Assembly: GCA_002402295.1 (NCBI GenBank) | Contig: DHFO01000043.1 | Coordinates: 1 to 64,000 of the forward strand | Length of the DNA stretch: 64,000 bases | Direction of reading: 5' to 3' | Source: Caldiserica bacterium UBA4822 | Lineage (GTDB): Bacteria > Caldisericota > Caldisericia > Cryosericales > Cryosericaceae | Shown here: positions 1-7,713 of the stretch, one piece after another | Layout: every line of letters begins with the position of its first letter | Position numbering within the stretch: position 1 is the stretch's first letter | Program-made: the position numbers and the translations under genes | The notes under the pieces: model-generated | Seen by the model: the letters and a program-made list of their open reading frames with translations, nothing else | The model's database searches: none | Told to the model about the DNA's origin: nothing

Positions 1-1
1 T

Positions 2-229
2 GCCCGGAACAAACAGGGTCATGTGTACAACATCCCCGTCTGGATCGTGACCTTTCACGGCGTGTATATGCAGCACTCTGGTCCCTGTAACATTGATGCC
101 AGTGGTAAAGAGATTCCTTCGACCAGAGATCCCTTTGTGTTCGGAGACGCGAACGTCGTCCTCGATGCTGAGACAGGCGAAGTGCTCGAGATTTTTAGCT
201 ACAACACCCCATCGGCAGCTCAGAACTAG
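2..229 (+). CDS. PepSY-like secreted module, 5'-truncated by the window edge
   Basis: Only the C-terminal 75 codons are inside the window, and the reading frame is open to the first base. The visible part holds VPVWIVTFHGV-like and GDANVVLDAETGEVLE segments: a beta strand pair followed by an Asp-Ala-x-Thr-Gly turn, as in PepSY-type domains. The same module recurs at 3624-4037, where the DNA of the last third is almost identical. The internal GTG at 23 is unlikely to be the true start, because homology to the second copy continues upstream of it. The 5' frame differs from the second copy by a 2-nt indel near base 23, so one of the two copies is frameshifted relative to the other. Function is unknown; the module class is an inference from the strand/turn pattern. 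Confidence 0.5.
   Translation, partial: ARNKQGHVYNIPVWIVTFHGVYMQHSGPCNIDASGKEIPSTRDPFVFGDANVVLDAETGEVLEIFSYNTPSAAQN
136..189 (+). repeat. 54-nt direct repeat, copy 1
   Basis: This segment is identical over 54 nt to 3884-3937. It encodes the VFGDANVVLDAETGEVLE part of the PepSY-like module. Identity at the DNA level across synonymous positions indicates a recent duplication or gene conversion between the two loci. Confidence 0.85.
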
Positions 230-514
230 TCTCGGGGCAATCTGTGAGTTGATTCTCAGCGATGCCACAGCATGGCCTTTCGACGTTTTCATGGAATGTG
301 TTTCTGCCTTTCGAGGGATCTCCGTTATATGAGTGAAGGGAGAAGGTTTCAGCAATTTCCTTCCTATCGCGTTATTGATATGAAAGAGAATGGAAAGGAG
401 GCGCTGGTCATGAGGGGGTAGAGAGAATGGACGTGTGGACCTCACTGCCTGGAATGAGGCAGACCGAGAAACGAGACAAGAGCTCGTGAAGAAACACCCA
501 AGGAGGAACTTCCC

Positions 515-1282
515 GTGAATGTAAGAATCAGGACATCTGTTTGCTGCATTCTGGCCGCACTGTTTGTTCTTGCAAGTGCTTTCTGTGCTTCGCCGACCAG
601 CACAGTCGCGCAGGCTGCAAATCTCAATCATAGCAATGGTAAGGGAGCCGATACCGATGTTTACGAGGCTATTGATACCGCTGCCTTAGAAATCCTATGC
701 AGTACCCATGGCGATTTCCGTGCGTTGCAGACATATATGGAGTCGAAAGGCTGGATACACGGAGGAACGACCGGCGGTATTGCTCCCGATAGCCTTGTTC
801 CCTCAAATCTGACTCTGACCATGGACAGGTACTACTACTATAGCATCCCGGTGAGAGTGAAGTCTTTCATCTACTTCAAATGGCATGACTACTACATTCT
901 GGATGGTGGGGACAACGATACTGTTGGCATTGCCTTTAATGGTAACCTACTTCAGCCGGTGGACAGTGCATTCAGTGCATACCATGGAGGACAGGACATA
1001 TCCGGCAGTGGCATGATGTGGTTAAGTGACACCAACAGCAATGGGTACACATGGGGACTGTTTGAGCCAGAGTTCGGGATCAACTACGTGGATGAAGGAG
1101 CCGCATCTGTCACCCTGTTGGGGCGGGATAACAGCGGCGTGACAGAGAACTTCTACGGGAAGTATATCCATGTATTCAACAACTCCCATGTCACTCTCGG
1201 TATTGGTTATCCCAGTGGTATTACAGTGACATGGCAATCCGGATCAGACGTTTGGACTAAGGCAGTGACAAGCTACCAGTGA
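515..1282 (+). CDS. secreted protein of unknown function
   Basis: 255 aa. It starts at GTG 515, chosen because AGGAGG at 501-506 lies 8 nt upstream. Residues 1 to about 34 form a signal peptide (basic MNVRIR, hydrophobic core, Ala-rich cleavage region). The mature part is rich in Tyr, Gly, Asn and Asp (for example MDRYYYYSIPV and FKWHDYYILDGGDNDT), looks beta-rich, and lacks further membrane segments. No catalytic motif that I recognise is visible. It is followed by about 440 nt without a gene. I do not recognise the family; it is probably extracytoplasmic. Confidence 0.75.
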   Translation: MNVRIRTSVCCILAALFVLASAFCASPTSTVAQAANLNHSNGKGADTDVYEAIDTAALEILCSTHGDFRALQTYMESKGWIHGGTTGGIAPDSLVPSNLTLTMDRYYYYSIPVRVKSFIYFKWHDYYILDGGDNDTVGIAFNGNLLQPVDSAFSAYHGGQDISGSGMMWLSDTNSNGYTWGLFEPEFGINYVDEGAASVTLLGRDNSGVTENFYGKYIHVFNNSHVTLGIGYPSGITVTWQSGSDVWTKAVTSYQ

Positions 1283-1372
1283 TGACCGTGTGATGAAGAA
1301 AAAAAGCGCTCGCCAACTTGCGGCAGTAACTGCGCGCTCCGTGTCTCACCAGAGAATTACTAGCAGGAGGTA

Positions 1373-1407
1373 GATGCAAGGGCACACGGACCGTGTGTCC
1401 CTGCATC
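1373..1407 (+). terminator. long hairpin downstream of the secreted protein gene
   Basis: Arms 1373-1389 and 1391-1407 pair at 15 of 17 positions around a 1-nt centre. No T-run follows, so this is not a canonical intrinsic terminator. Its place after the stop codon suggests transcript 3'-end formation or stabilisation. The rest of 1283-1616 shows no gene. Confidence 0.5.
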
Positions 1408-1616
1408 TCGCGTGGTCTGTGGGGCCGGGTCAGATGATGTCAACTAGTTGGTGCCGTGTTCTCTCTCGTGGGCGAGACACAATGCTTGAACGCTTCGGCT
1501 GCAACCTGTGTCATGGGAACACGGCGAGTACATGGAATCGTAGATGCCGACGTGTGCATCAAGGCCACGGTATGTTGAATGCTCTCTCACAGGTAGGTCG
1601 AACACTTCTACTGCGC

Positions 1617-1723
1617 TACACTTGTCGTGTACTGTAATGCCGTATGGATACGATGTGCTGACGGCCGGGGTGACCGGGCTGGTGCTACTCTCTCGTTTAG
1701 AACACATGTCGGAGGTATATTGC
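1617..1723 (+). promoter_or_regulatory. leader cassette, copy C (divergent)
   Basis: This runs from a TACACT -10-like box at 1617-1622 to the ATG at 1724. It contains GCCGTA-tgg-ATACG (about 1639-1652), a small hairpin, followed by GTGCTGACGGCC and GGTGACCGGGC, then GGAGG at 1711-1715. The order and wording match the leader on the minus strand at 36937-36739 and, less closely, those at 7586 and 40163. Confidence 0.55.
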
Positions 1724-2353
1724 ATGAAGACAACGAAATCGCGATCATATTCGACTATTGTAGTGTTCACTGGCATCCTGCTTGTTATGGCTCTGGTCGC
1801 TGGTTGCACGTCCGCACAGAATCAACTGCCAACACGAGATCAACTCCTTGGCAGAATCATGTCCGCCGACAACTACAGTGTCGAGTTTGTTCGAGGTGAG
1901 ATTGGGGCAGTGACAGATGACATTGGCATCCTGACGACCTCGACGGGATACCTGACACCGCTTACAAGAAGTCAGTTGGCAGGATCTGTTGCAGGACGCT
2001 TTGAGACGCTGGCCAATATCGGCATAACTATAATGCCGCTGAACGAGAAGGAACCGGATTTCGACTTGGTTGACGCCAAGGAGGTTGGGGCAGCACGACT
2101 GACAACAGATGTATGCCTGGCCTGTTCGCAGAAGCCCCATGGACCAATTGCCAGCGTTCAGGACATTGCTAGACGCATTTCCAAAGAAGGGACACTGACA
2201 CCATTGGATTCATCCTATCTTCAGGGTCTCTCCGCCAATCTAAAGAAGATATCTGACCTCATCGGACGATATGTCACCGAGACGGATTCCTCTGCTCGTG
2301 CTGTCATAGCGGAGCAAGTGACCGATCTTTGCACACAGCTGAAGGGCCAATAG
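1724..2353 (+). CDS. lipoprotein of unknown function
   Basis: 209 aa. ATG 1724 is chosen over the longer upstream frame because GGAGG at 1711-1715 sits 8 nt before it and because it begins a clean lipoprotein signal (MKTTKSRSYS, hydrophobic stretch, lipobox LVAGC with the Cys at about residue 28). The mature part is helical, with a Cys pair in CLACS near the middle and a C-terminal segment (RYVTETDSSARAVIAEQVTDL) that looks coiled. The next gene starts 61 nt downstream and is also a lipoprotein, so the two are probably cotranscribed. No family recognised. Confidence 0.7.
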   Translation: MKTTKSRSYSTIVVFTGILLVMALVAGCTSAQNQLPTRDQLLGRIMSADNYSVEFVRGEIGAVTDDIGILTTSTGYLTPLTRSQLAGSVAGRFETLANIGITIMPLNEKEPDFDLVDAKEVGAARLTTDVCLACSQKPHGPIASVQDIARRISKEGTLTPLDSSYLQGLSANLKKISDLIGRYVTETDSSARAVIAEQVTDLCTQLKGQ

Positions 2354-2414
2354 CCATGGACACGCAAGAGTCGGAACGAAACGCATGCCGGAGGAGCATA
2401 TCCTGAACACAACA

Positions 2415-3605
2415 ATGCCAGTCTCCCGTTCAAGGATCACAACACTTGTGAGTATCCTGCTTGCTGTTGTTCTGGTGGCAGGTTGCGCGCCTGAGGCGTT
2501 TCCCGCAGAGGAACGAACAGTCAGCATGCTGATGAAAACCAATGTGACGTCGTCTGCGTACGATGTTGTTCCACTGACGTGGAACGTTGGTCAGAACACC
2601 TTACAGAGTTCCGGAACGACTGTCTTGCATGCAGACAATCCAGATGGTGATGCCAAGCTGCACTGGTTGGCTTCTTCGCCTGCGATGCCCATCTGCGTCG
2701 TCCAGCAGTGGGGAGTCAAGGACAGGCTGCCGCTCATGACCACAAAATCACAAAGTGACCTCGACATCTGTACGCCTCCCGCGGGAATGCAGTATCAATA
2801 CGGTATGGGCTCGCCTGTCGGTCAGCCATTTGTCCGGTGGTACGCGGTGGAAAGCGAGAGTTTTCTGACCACCCAGGGCGAGATCCTGAGAGACTCTTCT
2901 CAGACGACCCTGGACAGCACCATCATGACCGTGACCGAGAAGAGCACCCGGCAAACCGCGGTTCCCACCCCCAAGACGCTGACCCTGTCAGTTGCTGTTC
3001 CTGCAGGCGTGGCGCAGATGGAGATCTTGTATGGCAGTGGGAGCACAGAGACGGGATTTGTCTTCGTGGAAGCATCCTCGGCCAACGCACCGATGAACAC
3101 TCCAGACTCAATCTGGCTTCTTCGCATGAACAGTGGAGTTGGATCATGGGTGGATTGTGGTGACCTGTCTGCGTTTGGGGGCAACATCTTCTCGGACCAG
3201 ACGGCGAGCTTTGCCAGGGTCGGTTCCGTGCTCTACTTCACCCACAGTCATGGAGAGATCGGTTGCATCGATACGGCAGCCGCGTCGCCTTCCATAACTA
3301 TGCCGGAGAAGATCAACACACTCCTTGCAAGGCTTTGGAACAGCGGTCCAAAGAATGCTGAGTTTCCCATCCAGGCACAGTTGGCCAGCGACAACGGCAT
3401 GCTGATCATTCAGTATCCCGATGCCGACTGGAATGGCAACTACGACTATGGAGTCGATACATCTGGAACAGTCCTTGGGAACCTGCACGTGGACAAGACC
3501 TCGATCACGAGTTTTGACGCAAGGGGGAAGCAGGGCTCCTCGATTCCGACATCAGGGAGCATCTCATTTCCTTCTATCGATCTCTTTCAGGCCGATATCT
3601 TCTAG
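2415..3605 (+). CDS. lipoprotein, uncertain start codon
   Basis: About 396 aa. The signal MPVSRSRITTLVSILLAVVL ends in the lipobox VAGC, and the mature domain is beta-rich with many Ser/Thr. The start is ambiguous. GGAGGAG at 2390-2396 lies 18 nt before ATG 2415, too far for normal use. By alignment with the leader at 7701-7716 (GGAGGAGCAT then 3 nt then ATG), the equivalent codon here is CTG 2403. ATG 2385 is in frame but lies upstream of the ribosome-binding site. I give 2415 because it starts the cleanest signal peptide. Function unknown; an envelope role is inferred from the lipobox only. Confidence 0.65.
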   Translation: MPVSRSRITTLVSILLAVVLVAGCAPEAFPAEERTVSMLMKTNVTSSAYDVVPLTWNVGQNTLQSSGTTVLHADNPDGDAKLHWLASSPAMPICVVQQWGVKDRLPLMTTKSQSDLDICTPPAGMQYQYGMGSPVGQPFVRWYAVESESFLTTQGEILRDSSQTTLDSTIMTVTEKSTRQTAVPTPKTLTLSVAVPAGVAQMEILYGSGSTETGFVFVEASSANAPMNTPDSIWLLRMNSGVGSWVDCGDLSAFGGNIFSDQTASFARVGSVLYFTHSHGEIGCIDTAAASPSITMPEKINTLLARLWNSGPKNAEFPIQAQLASDNGMLIIQYPDADWNGNYDYGVDTSGTVLGNLHVDKTSITSFDARGKQGSSIPTSGSISFPSIDLFQADIF

Positions 3606-3623
3606 CCGCTATGCAGTGGCTGG

Positions 3624-4037
3624 ATGAAGAAGTTGATGTGTCCCTGGTCAGCGTCGCCGAGCATAATCACTCAGGACGCGGCACAGGTCATCGCCATGTT
3701 CACCAGTCTCTCCGACTATCCCGCGGGCCCTGACGAATCCGCTCTGACGTTGCCGAGAACAACCAGAGTCATGAACAACGTTCCCGTCTGGATCGTGACT
3801 TTCCGCGGAGTACACATGTTACGTTCTGGGCCCTGGACGATCGACAGGGATGGACATCAGGTATTCTCAACTGGAGGTACGTATGTGTTCGGAGACGCGA
3901 ACGTCGTCCTCGATGCTGAGACAGGCGAAGTGCTCGAAGACTTCAGCTACAACACCCCTGAAGCAGCGTCGATCAGGATCTCAACAACGCTTCCGTCGTG
4001 GAATGGCACGAGCCTTCGTGACATGGCCGTGCGGTAG
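3624..4037 (+). CDS. PepSY-like module protein, second copy
   Basis: 137 aa. It begins 19 nt after the lipoprotein gene. Residues about 15-30 (ITQDAAQVIAMF) form the helix expected at the start of a PepSY-type unit, followed by VPVWIVTFRGV and GDANVVLDAETGEVLEDFSY, which match the partial gene at 1-229. It ends at TAG 4035-4037, but the same frame stays open to 4337 and encodes a related strand/turn pattern. The natural product may therefore have been longer. There is no strong ribosome-binding site at ATG 3624, so the 5' end may also be eroded. Confidence 0.5.
   Translation: MKKLMCPWSASPSIITQDAAQVIAMFTSLSDYPAGPDESALTLPRTTRVMNNVPVWIVTFRGVHMLRSGPWTIDRDGHQVFSTGGTYVFGDANVVLDAETGEVLEDFSYNTPEAASIRISTTLPSWNGTSLRDMAVR
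3884..3937 (+). repeat. 54-nt direct repeat, copy 2
   Basis: Identical to 136-189. Divergence rises sharply on both sides, which suits a local conversion tract. Confidence 0.85.
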
Positions 4038-4337
4038 GCCATCCTCTGTAGTGACGAACAACCCACGGACATACGGTTTAGGGAGACCACAAGGCAAAGG
4101 GTAACGAAACTGCTCCATGGCGCCACAGTGGACAGCGACAATGCCTGTTATGCGGTAGTTCTCCGCGGGAACTTCGTCGACACAATGGCGTTTACGCCCG
4201 ATGGCCGAAGCATGTACGGAACGACGATGACCTTTATTATTCGCAGTACGGATGGAGCCATGACAGATTATGGTCTCAACGATCTGCCATCTGCCGATCT
4301 TGATGCCTTGGGCATCGTCAAAACCATTGTTCGATGA
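4038..4337 (+). pseudogene. in-frame continuation of the PepSY-like gene after TAG
   Basis: Directly after TAG 4035-4037 the same frame runs open for 99 codons to a stop at 4335-4337. It encodes CYAVVLRGNFVDTM, GTTMTFIIRSTDGAMTDYGL and NDLPSADLDALGIV. The first two parallel VPVWIVTFRGVHM and DANVVLDAETGEVLEDFSY of the upstream module, so this is probably a second, diverged module of one protein, split by a nonsense mutation. GTG 4128 could start a free 69-aa peptide but has no clear ribosome-binding site. Confidence 0.45.
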
Positions 4338-4872
4338 ACAGTCTTACGGAGAGATTAGCTCACATTGCCACTGGGGTACACTGAAAGTGAAGGGTGTGAT
4401 CTCCGCGGCGTTGCCCCACGGATATGGGACGTTGACAGTTTTGGAGTTCGGGTCCCAATGCACCGATCTTGTTGAAAGCGCCTAATGGAGGTATGCAGCA
4501 TGAAAACAACGTTCCCGGTCTACCAAGCCGGCGATGTCCTTGGGGGTCTACTCGCCCTATGATTCATTGGAAAACATGCGCACATGTCATGGCATGCGCG
4601 AAGTGGTGTGCCACAAGAACAGTAGCCCTGCGATTGCTCACGCCTCACCAGACACGGCGGCTGACACACGAACAAACGTCGCCAGGAGCATACCGGTTCT
4701 TTCTGACTCTTCTCGTCCTTGCATAGTCTCCATGACGCAGGAGCGGAACGCATGGTTCTCGTTCGGGTCGTTCTGGCTGCTGTTCATCAAAACAGGGGGG
4801 CCACTCGTTCTATAGTTGCCGCGGTCCTGATCACCCGCGAATGACAAAGCCAGCTGGACACGGAGAACAGGG
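4338..4872. other. 535 nt without a supported gene
   Basis: Only short overlapping frames are present. At 4687-4725 there is an AGGAGCATACC stretch followed by codons for FFLTLLVLA and a stop. This resembles the ribosome-binding-site and signal-peptide start of the neighbouring lipoproteins and may be a remnant of one. I see no other structure. Confidence 0.5.
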
Positions 4873-5352
4873 ATGACAGCATTCGAACAGGTCTATGAAA
4901 CAACTATTGTCGCATTATACCGATACGCATTTGGATTCCTGGGAAATCGCTCCGATGCAGAAGACGCCGTATCTGAAGGTTGCCTTCACGTCTTCCGGCG
5001 ATACGGGAACCGGACGGATGCAGCCGAACTAAAAGCACTCCTCTTTGCAGCCACGCGTAATGCCGCGATTGACAGGCTTCGAAAGAAGCGCCCTCTTCCT
5101 CTTCTTCACGACTGCGCAGCCAGTGAAGAAGACCCCGAGACGCAGAACATACGTGAACTGCTCAGCGGCCTTCCTTCGGACGAGCGTGAGCTCATCAGCC
5201 TCAAATACATGTCGGAGCTGAGTTTCCGCGAGATAGGAGAGCTCACGGGCATCAATGAACGCACTGTTCAGTCCCGCATCTATGCAATCCTCGACGAGAT
5301 GCGTTTGCTGTATGTGAAGAAGTATGTGAAGAACGATAAAGGAGAGAGATGA
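4873..5352 (+). CDS. ECF-type RNA polymerase sigma factor
   Basis: 159 aa, normal length for an ECF sigma factor. Region 2 (residues about 10-75) includes LYRYAFGFLGNRSDAEDAVSE, the DAED-type helix that binds core polymerase and the -10 element. Region 4 (about 95-150) includes LPSDERELISLKYMSELSFR and the helix-turn-helix EIGELTGINERTVQSRI. It directs transcription of a small regulon. Its stop overlaps the start of the next gene by 4 nt (ATGA), so the two are translationally coupled, as usual for a sigma factor and its regulator. Confidence 0.9.
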   Translation: MTAFEQVYETTIVALYRYAFGFLGNRSDAEDAVSEGCLHVFRRYGNRTDAAELKALLFAATRNAAIDRLRKKRPLPLLHDCAASEEDPETQNIRELLSGLPSDERELISLKYMSELSFREIGELTGINERTVQSRIYAILDEMRLLYVKKYVKNDKGER

Positions 5353-7397
5353 CAATGACAATCGAAGAACGTTTGACGCGCCTGAAAGACGCAACGTATC
5401 CATCGAAGGAGCTGGTGGATTCCCTGAGGGTCACCATCACCAAGCACGAACATCGAAGACAACCGAGGCGTTTCGGCTGGATGGCAGCCATCGGCGCAAC
5501 CGTGGCCGTAGCTGTTGCGGTGACGGCCATTATGCCGCACTTCTTCCGCAGCGGGAAGATACTTCTTGCAGCCAATCTCACCATCAGCAATGCTGCGCCG
5601 ATGTTCTCCGGGAAGCCGGGAGAAGAACTCCAGCTGGTCGGCCAGACGAAGAACGACCAGCTGCTTGTGCTGACGAACGACGGCGTCTGCATCGTCGACC
5701 AGGGCTCCTCCGTCCTGCTGGTGCCGCGGGCAAAGCTGCAGGGAACGTCCACCGGAACCATCGGGCAGATCCGGTATGACCCGAACAACGACCGATATGT
5801 CTATGCACAGGATGGTGATGTCGTCCTCTACGACGCCGTCGCCCAGACCCGGACCGTCCTTGCAAAAGCCGGCACACACCGCCAGTATGCAGATCCGACC
5901 TTTGCCATCGTCTCGCTGCCATCGCCGGTACCGGGAGGAGCCAGGGTCCCCGATGGAAGTGTTTTTGCGACAATCCTTGTCCGTTCCGCTTCCTCCTGGG
6001 TGCCGCGCGCCATACTGAGGGTCGGTTGTGGTGACACAGCTGACACAGCCAATACCCCTGCAGTCATACAAGGTGGGAAAGATGTTCTGGTTGTCGATGC
6101 TGCCACCCTCCGCGATGGAGCCGATTTTACTGACACGCTCCCTCAGGCAGCAGAGCAAGGGATCGATCCGACGGTTACCAGCGATGGGGCGCTGTTGATC
6201 TCGGCAGGCACCAGCGGGTTCAGCGTCATGAATCTTGTGAGTGTCGGGACTGACATGCGAGAAACAACGATTGGACAATCTGGAGATTCCCATCCACGTA
6301 TCTCCCCGGACAGCCGGTTCCTCGCCTACCTGCGAAACGGGTCGGAACTGCACATCACCGATTTTGATCTGGTCAAGGGGACGGACCTTGTTGTCAGCAC
6401 AGATTGCAGTGATTTTCTCTGGGACGCCACCGCGGGCATCGGCAACTCGAAGTACGTGTTCTACGAAGTCCTGAAGCCTGCCGACGGACAGGGCCAATGG
6501 TCTATCGTGCGCAAGCAGTCGGAAGGGTCCTTTGACGAAGATGCCGGCTATCTCGTCGAGCGCTACTTCCAGGCACTCCTCTCCGGCCGCGCGGCCTATG
6601 CACAGTCACTGTGGACGGCAGGAGCGAAGGACACCAGCACAGCAATGCCGGAGATGAGTCTGGTCGCCTACCGCATTGCCGGATATAGTTATCCTTTTGA
6701 TTTCAAAGGGAAGTCGGATGACTCGATCGTGCAGGTCGACCTGACCTTTGTCTCTCCAGACATGCTGCAGCAGAAGCAGCTTTTCGTGGACTACCGCACA
6801 GCAATGGAAAACGGGAAACGCGTTATCGTCTCGTCTGTAACCATCCCTGAAACTTCGGCAACCTATACGGTCAGCGACCAAGCTATCCAGAACAGTGAAG
6901 GTGGCACGACCTACGATCTCGTTCAGCTCTCCTCCCTTGAAGCACAGCGGCAATCGATTGCCGGCATGGCTGTCGATATGGTCGAATCGTCGGTCGCCGT
7001 GGCCGTCAAATCAGGCAATGATGTGAAGATCATCATTGCGCCTACTGCCGGTACTTCAAAGTCTCTCATGGCTTCTCTTCTCCCCGCTCCACAGGTCGTT
7101 GCTTCCCTTCAGGATGCCACGCTCCGGAACATCAGCATCACGGAAGCATGGGACCTTCTGGTTGCCTATACCGACAATGCTCATCCAGCGGTCCTGCACA
7201 TTAACCGCTATACGCTGAAGGAAAAGGGATTCCCCTGCGCGGAGACGACGGATATGTCCCTCTCCGCTTTCCCGTACTACTGGTATGGAACACATAAGAT
7301 GTTGCTCGGAATGACGAAGCCAGGTGAACTATCGGGCACGACTCAGATTTACTCGTTCTCCGCTACGGTCTCCTCGTTGGGGTGGGTTTCGCAGTAA
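5349..7397 (+). CDS. membrane-anchored partner of the ECF sigma factor, putative anti-sigma factor
   Basis: 682 aa. A short basic N-terminal cytosolic part (about 43 residues) precedes one membrane segment (about 44-65, GWMAAIGATVAVAVAVTAIM). The long outer part carries repeated beta-propeller-like strands (SGDSHPRISPDSRFLAYLRNGS, as in TolB/WD40-like blades) up to about residue 370, then a separate C-terminal domain. Position and 4-nt overlap argue for control of the sigma factor. The N-terminus has no HxxxCxxC zinc anti-sigma motif, so if it binds sigma it does so differently. Role inferred from context. Confidence 0.7.
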   Translation: MTMTIEERLTRLKDATYPSKELVDSLRVTITKHEHRRQPRRFGWMAAIGATVAVAVAVTAIMPHFFRSGKILLAANLTISNAAPMFSGKPGEELQLVGQTKNDQLLVLTNDGVCIVDQGSSVLLVPRAKLQGTSTGTIGQIRYDPNNDRYVYAQDGDVVLYDAVAQTRTVLAKAGTHRQYADPTFAIVSLPSPVPGGARVPDGSVFATILVRSASSWVPRAILRVGCGDTADTANTPAVIQGGKDVLVVDAATLRDGADFTDTLPQAAEQGIDPTVTSDGALLISAGTSGFSVMNLVSVGTDMRETTIGQSGDSHPRISPDSRFLAYLRNGSELHITDFDLVKGTDLVVSTDCSDFLWDATAGIGNSKYVFYEVLKPADGQGQWSIVRKQSEGSFDEDAGYLVERYFQALLSGRAAYAQSLWTAGAKDTSTAMPEMSLVAYRIAGYSYPFDFKGKSDDSIVQVDLTFVSPDMLQQKQLFVDYRTAMENGKRVIVSSVTIPETSATYTVSDQAIQNSEGGTTYDLVQLSSLEAQRQSIAGMAVDMVESSVAVAVKSGNDVKIIIAPTAGTSKSLMASLLPAPQVVASLQDATLRNISITEAWDLLVAYTDNAHPAVLHINRYTLKEKGFPCAETTDMSLSAFPYYWYGTHKMLLGMTKPGELSGTTQIYSFSATVSSLGWVSQ

Positions 7398-7423
7398 TAG
7401 CGGAAAAGAGACGAGTCTTTCCT

Positions 7424-7456
7424 ATCATGGGCAGGCTATAATACGCTGCCCATGAT
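7424..7456 (+). terminator. hairpin after the sigma factor operon
   Basis: Arms 7424-7434 and 7446-7456 are a perfect 11-bp inverted repeat (ATCATGGGCAG). The 11-nt loop contains TATAAT. No T-run follows. It probably ends the sigma/anti-sigma transcript. Confidence 0.55.
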
Positions 7457-7585
7457 GCATTTCTGTTGGAGGCCCATAACGTGGGAAGGAACGAACCAAG
7501 GATGAAATCATCAGTTGTCCGAGGATGGAAGAAAATCGCTTGAACGGAGTTGGGCTGCAAGTCAGTCAAAACTCCGCCATCGCGT

Positions 7586-7713
7586 TATACTAGTTATGGA
7601 GAGAGGGTTTTCCGCTGCGATGCCACAACAATGCGGCGCGCTGATGGCACTGGTGACCAGGTACCACTCCCAACGTCCTTGTTGAAAGACAGCACATGTT
7701 GGAGGAGCATAGC
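7586..7713 (+). promoter_or_regulatory. leader cassette, copy A
   Basis: It starts with TATACT (7586-7591) and ends at ATG 7714. Within it are a run GAGAGGGTTTTCCGCTGCG, a hairpin GCCACA-acaa-TGCGGC, GCGCTGATGGC, GGTGACCAGGTACCAC, TTGTTGAAAGACAG and GGAGGAG (7701-7707). The whole 128-nt block is nearly repeated on the minus strand at 40163-40037. A structured 5' UTR shared by unlinked genes is the simplest reading. Confidence 0.75.

Noticed and set aside
4344..4870. Small frames such as 4469-4726 and 4534-4815
   Set aside because: They overlap each other in different frames, lack ribosome-binding sites and have no protein-like composition apart from a short signal-peptide-like remnant.
5280..6497. 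405-codon open frame on the minus strand
   Set aside because: Antisense to the sigma factor partner gene; no motif and no ribosome-binding site.
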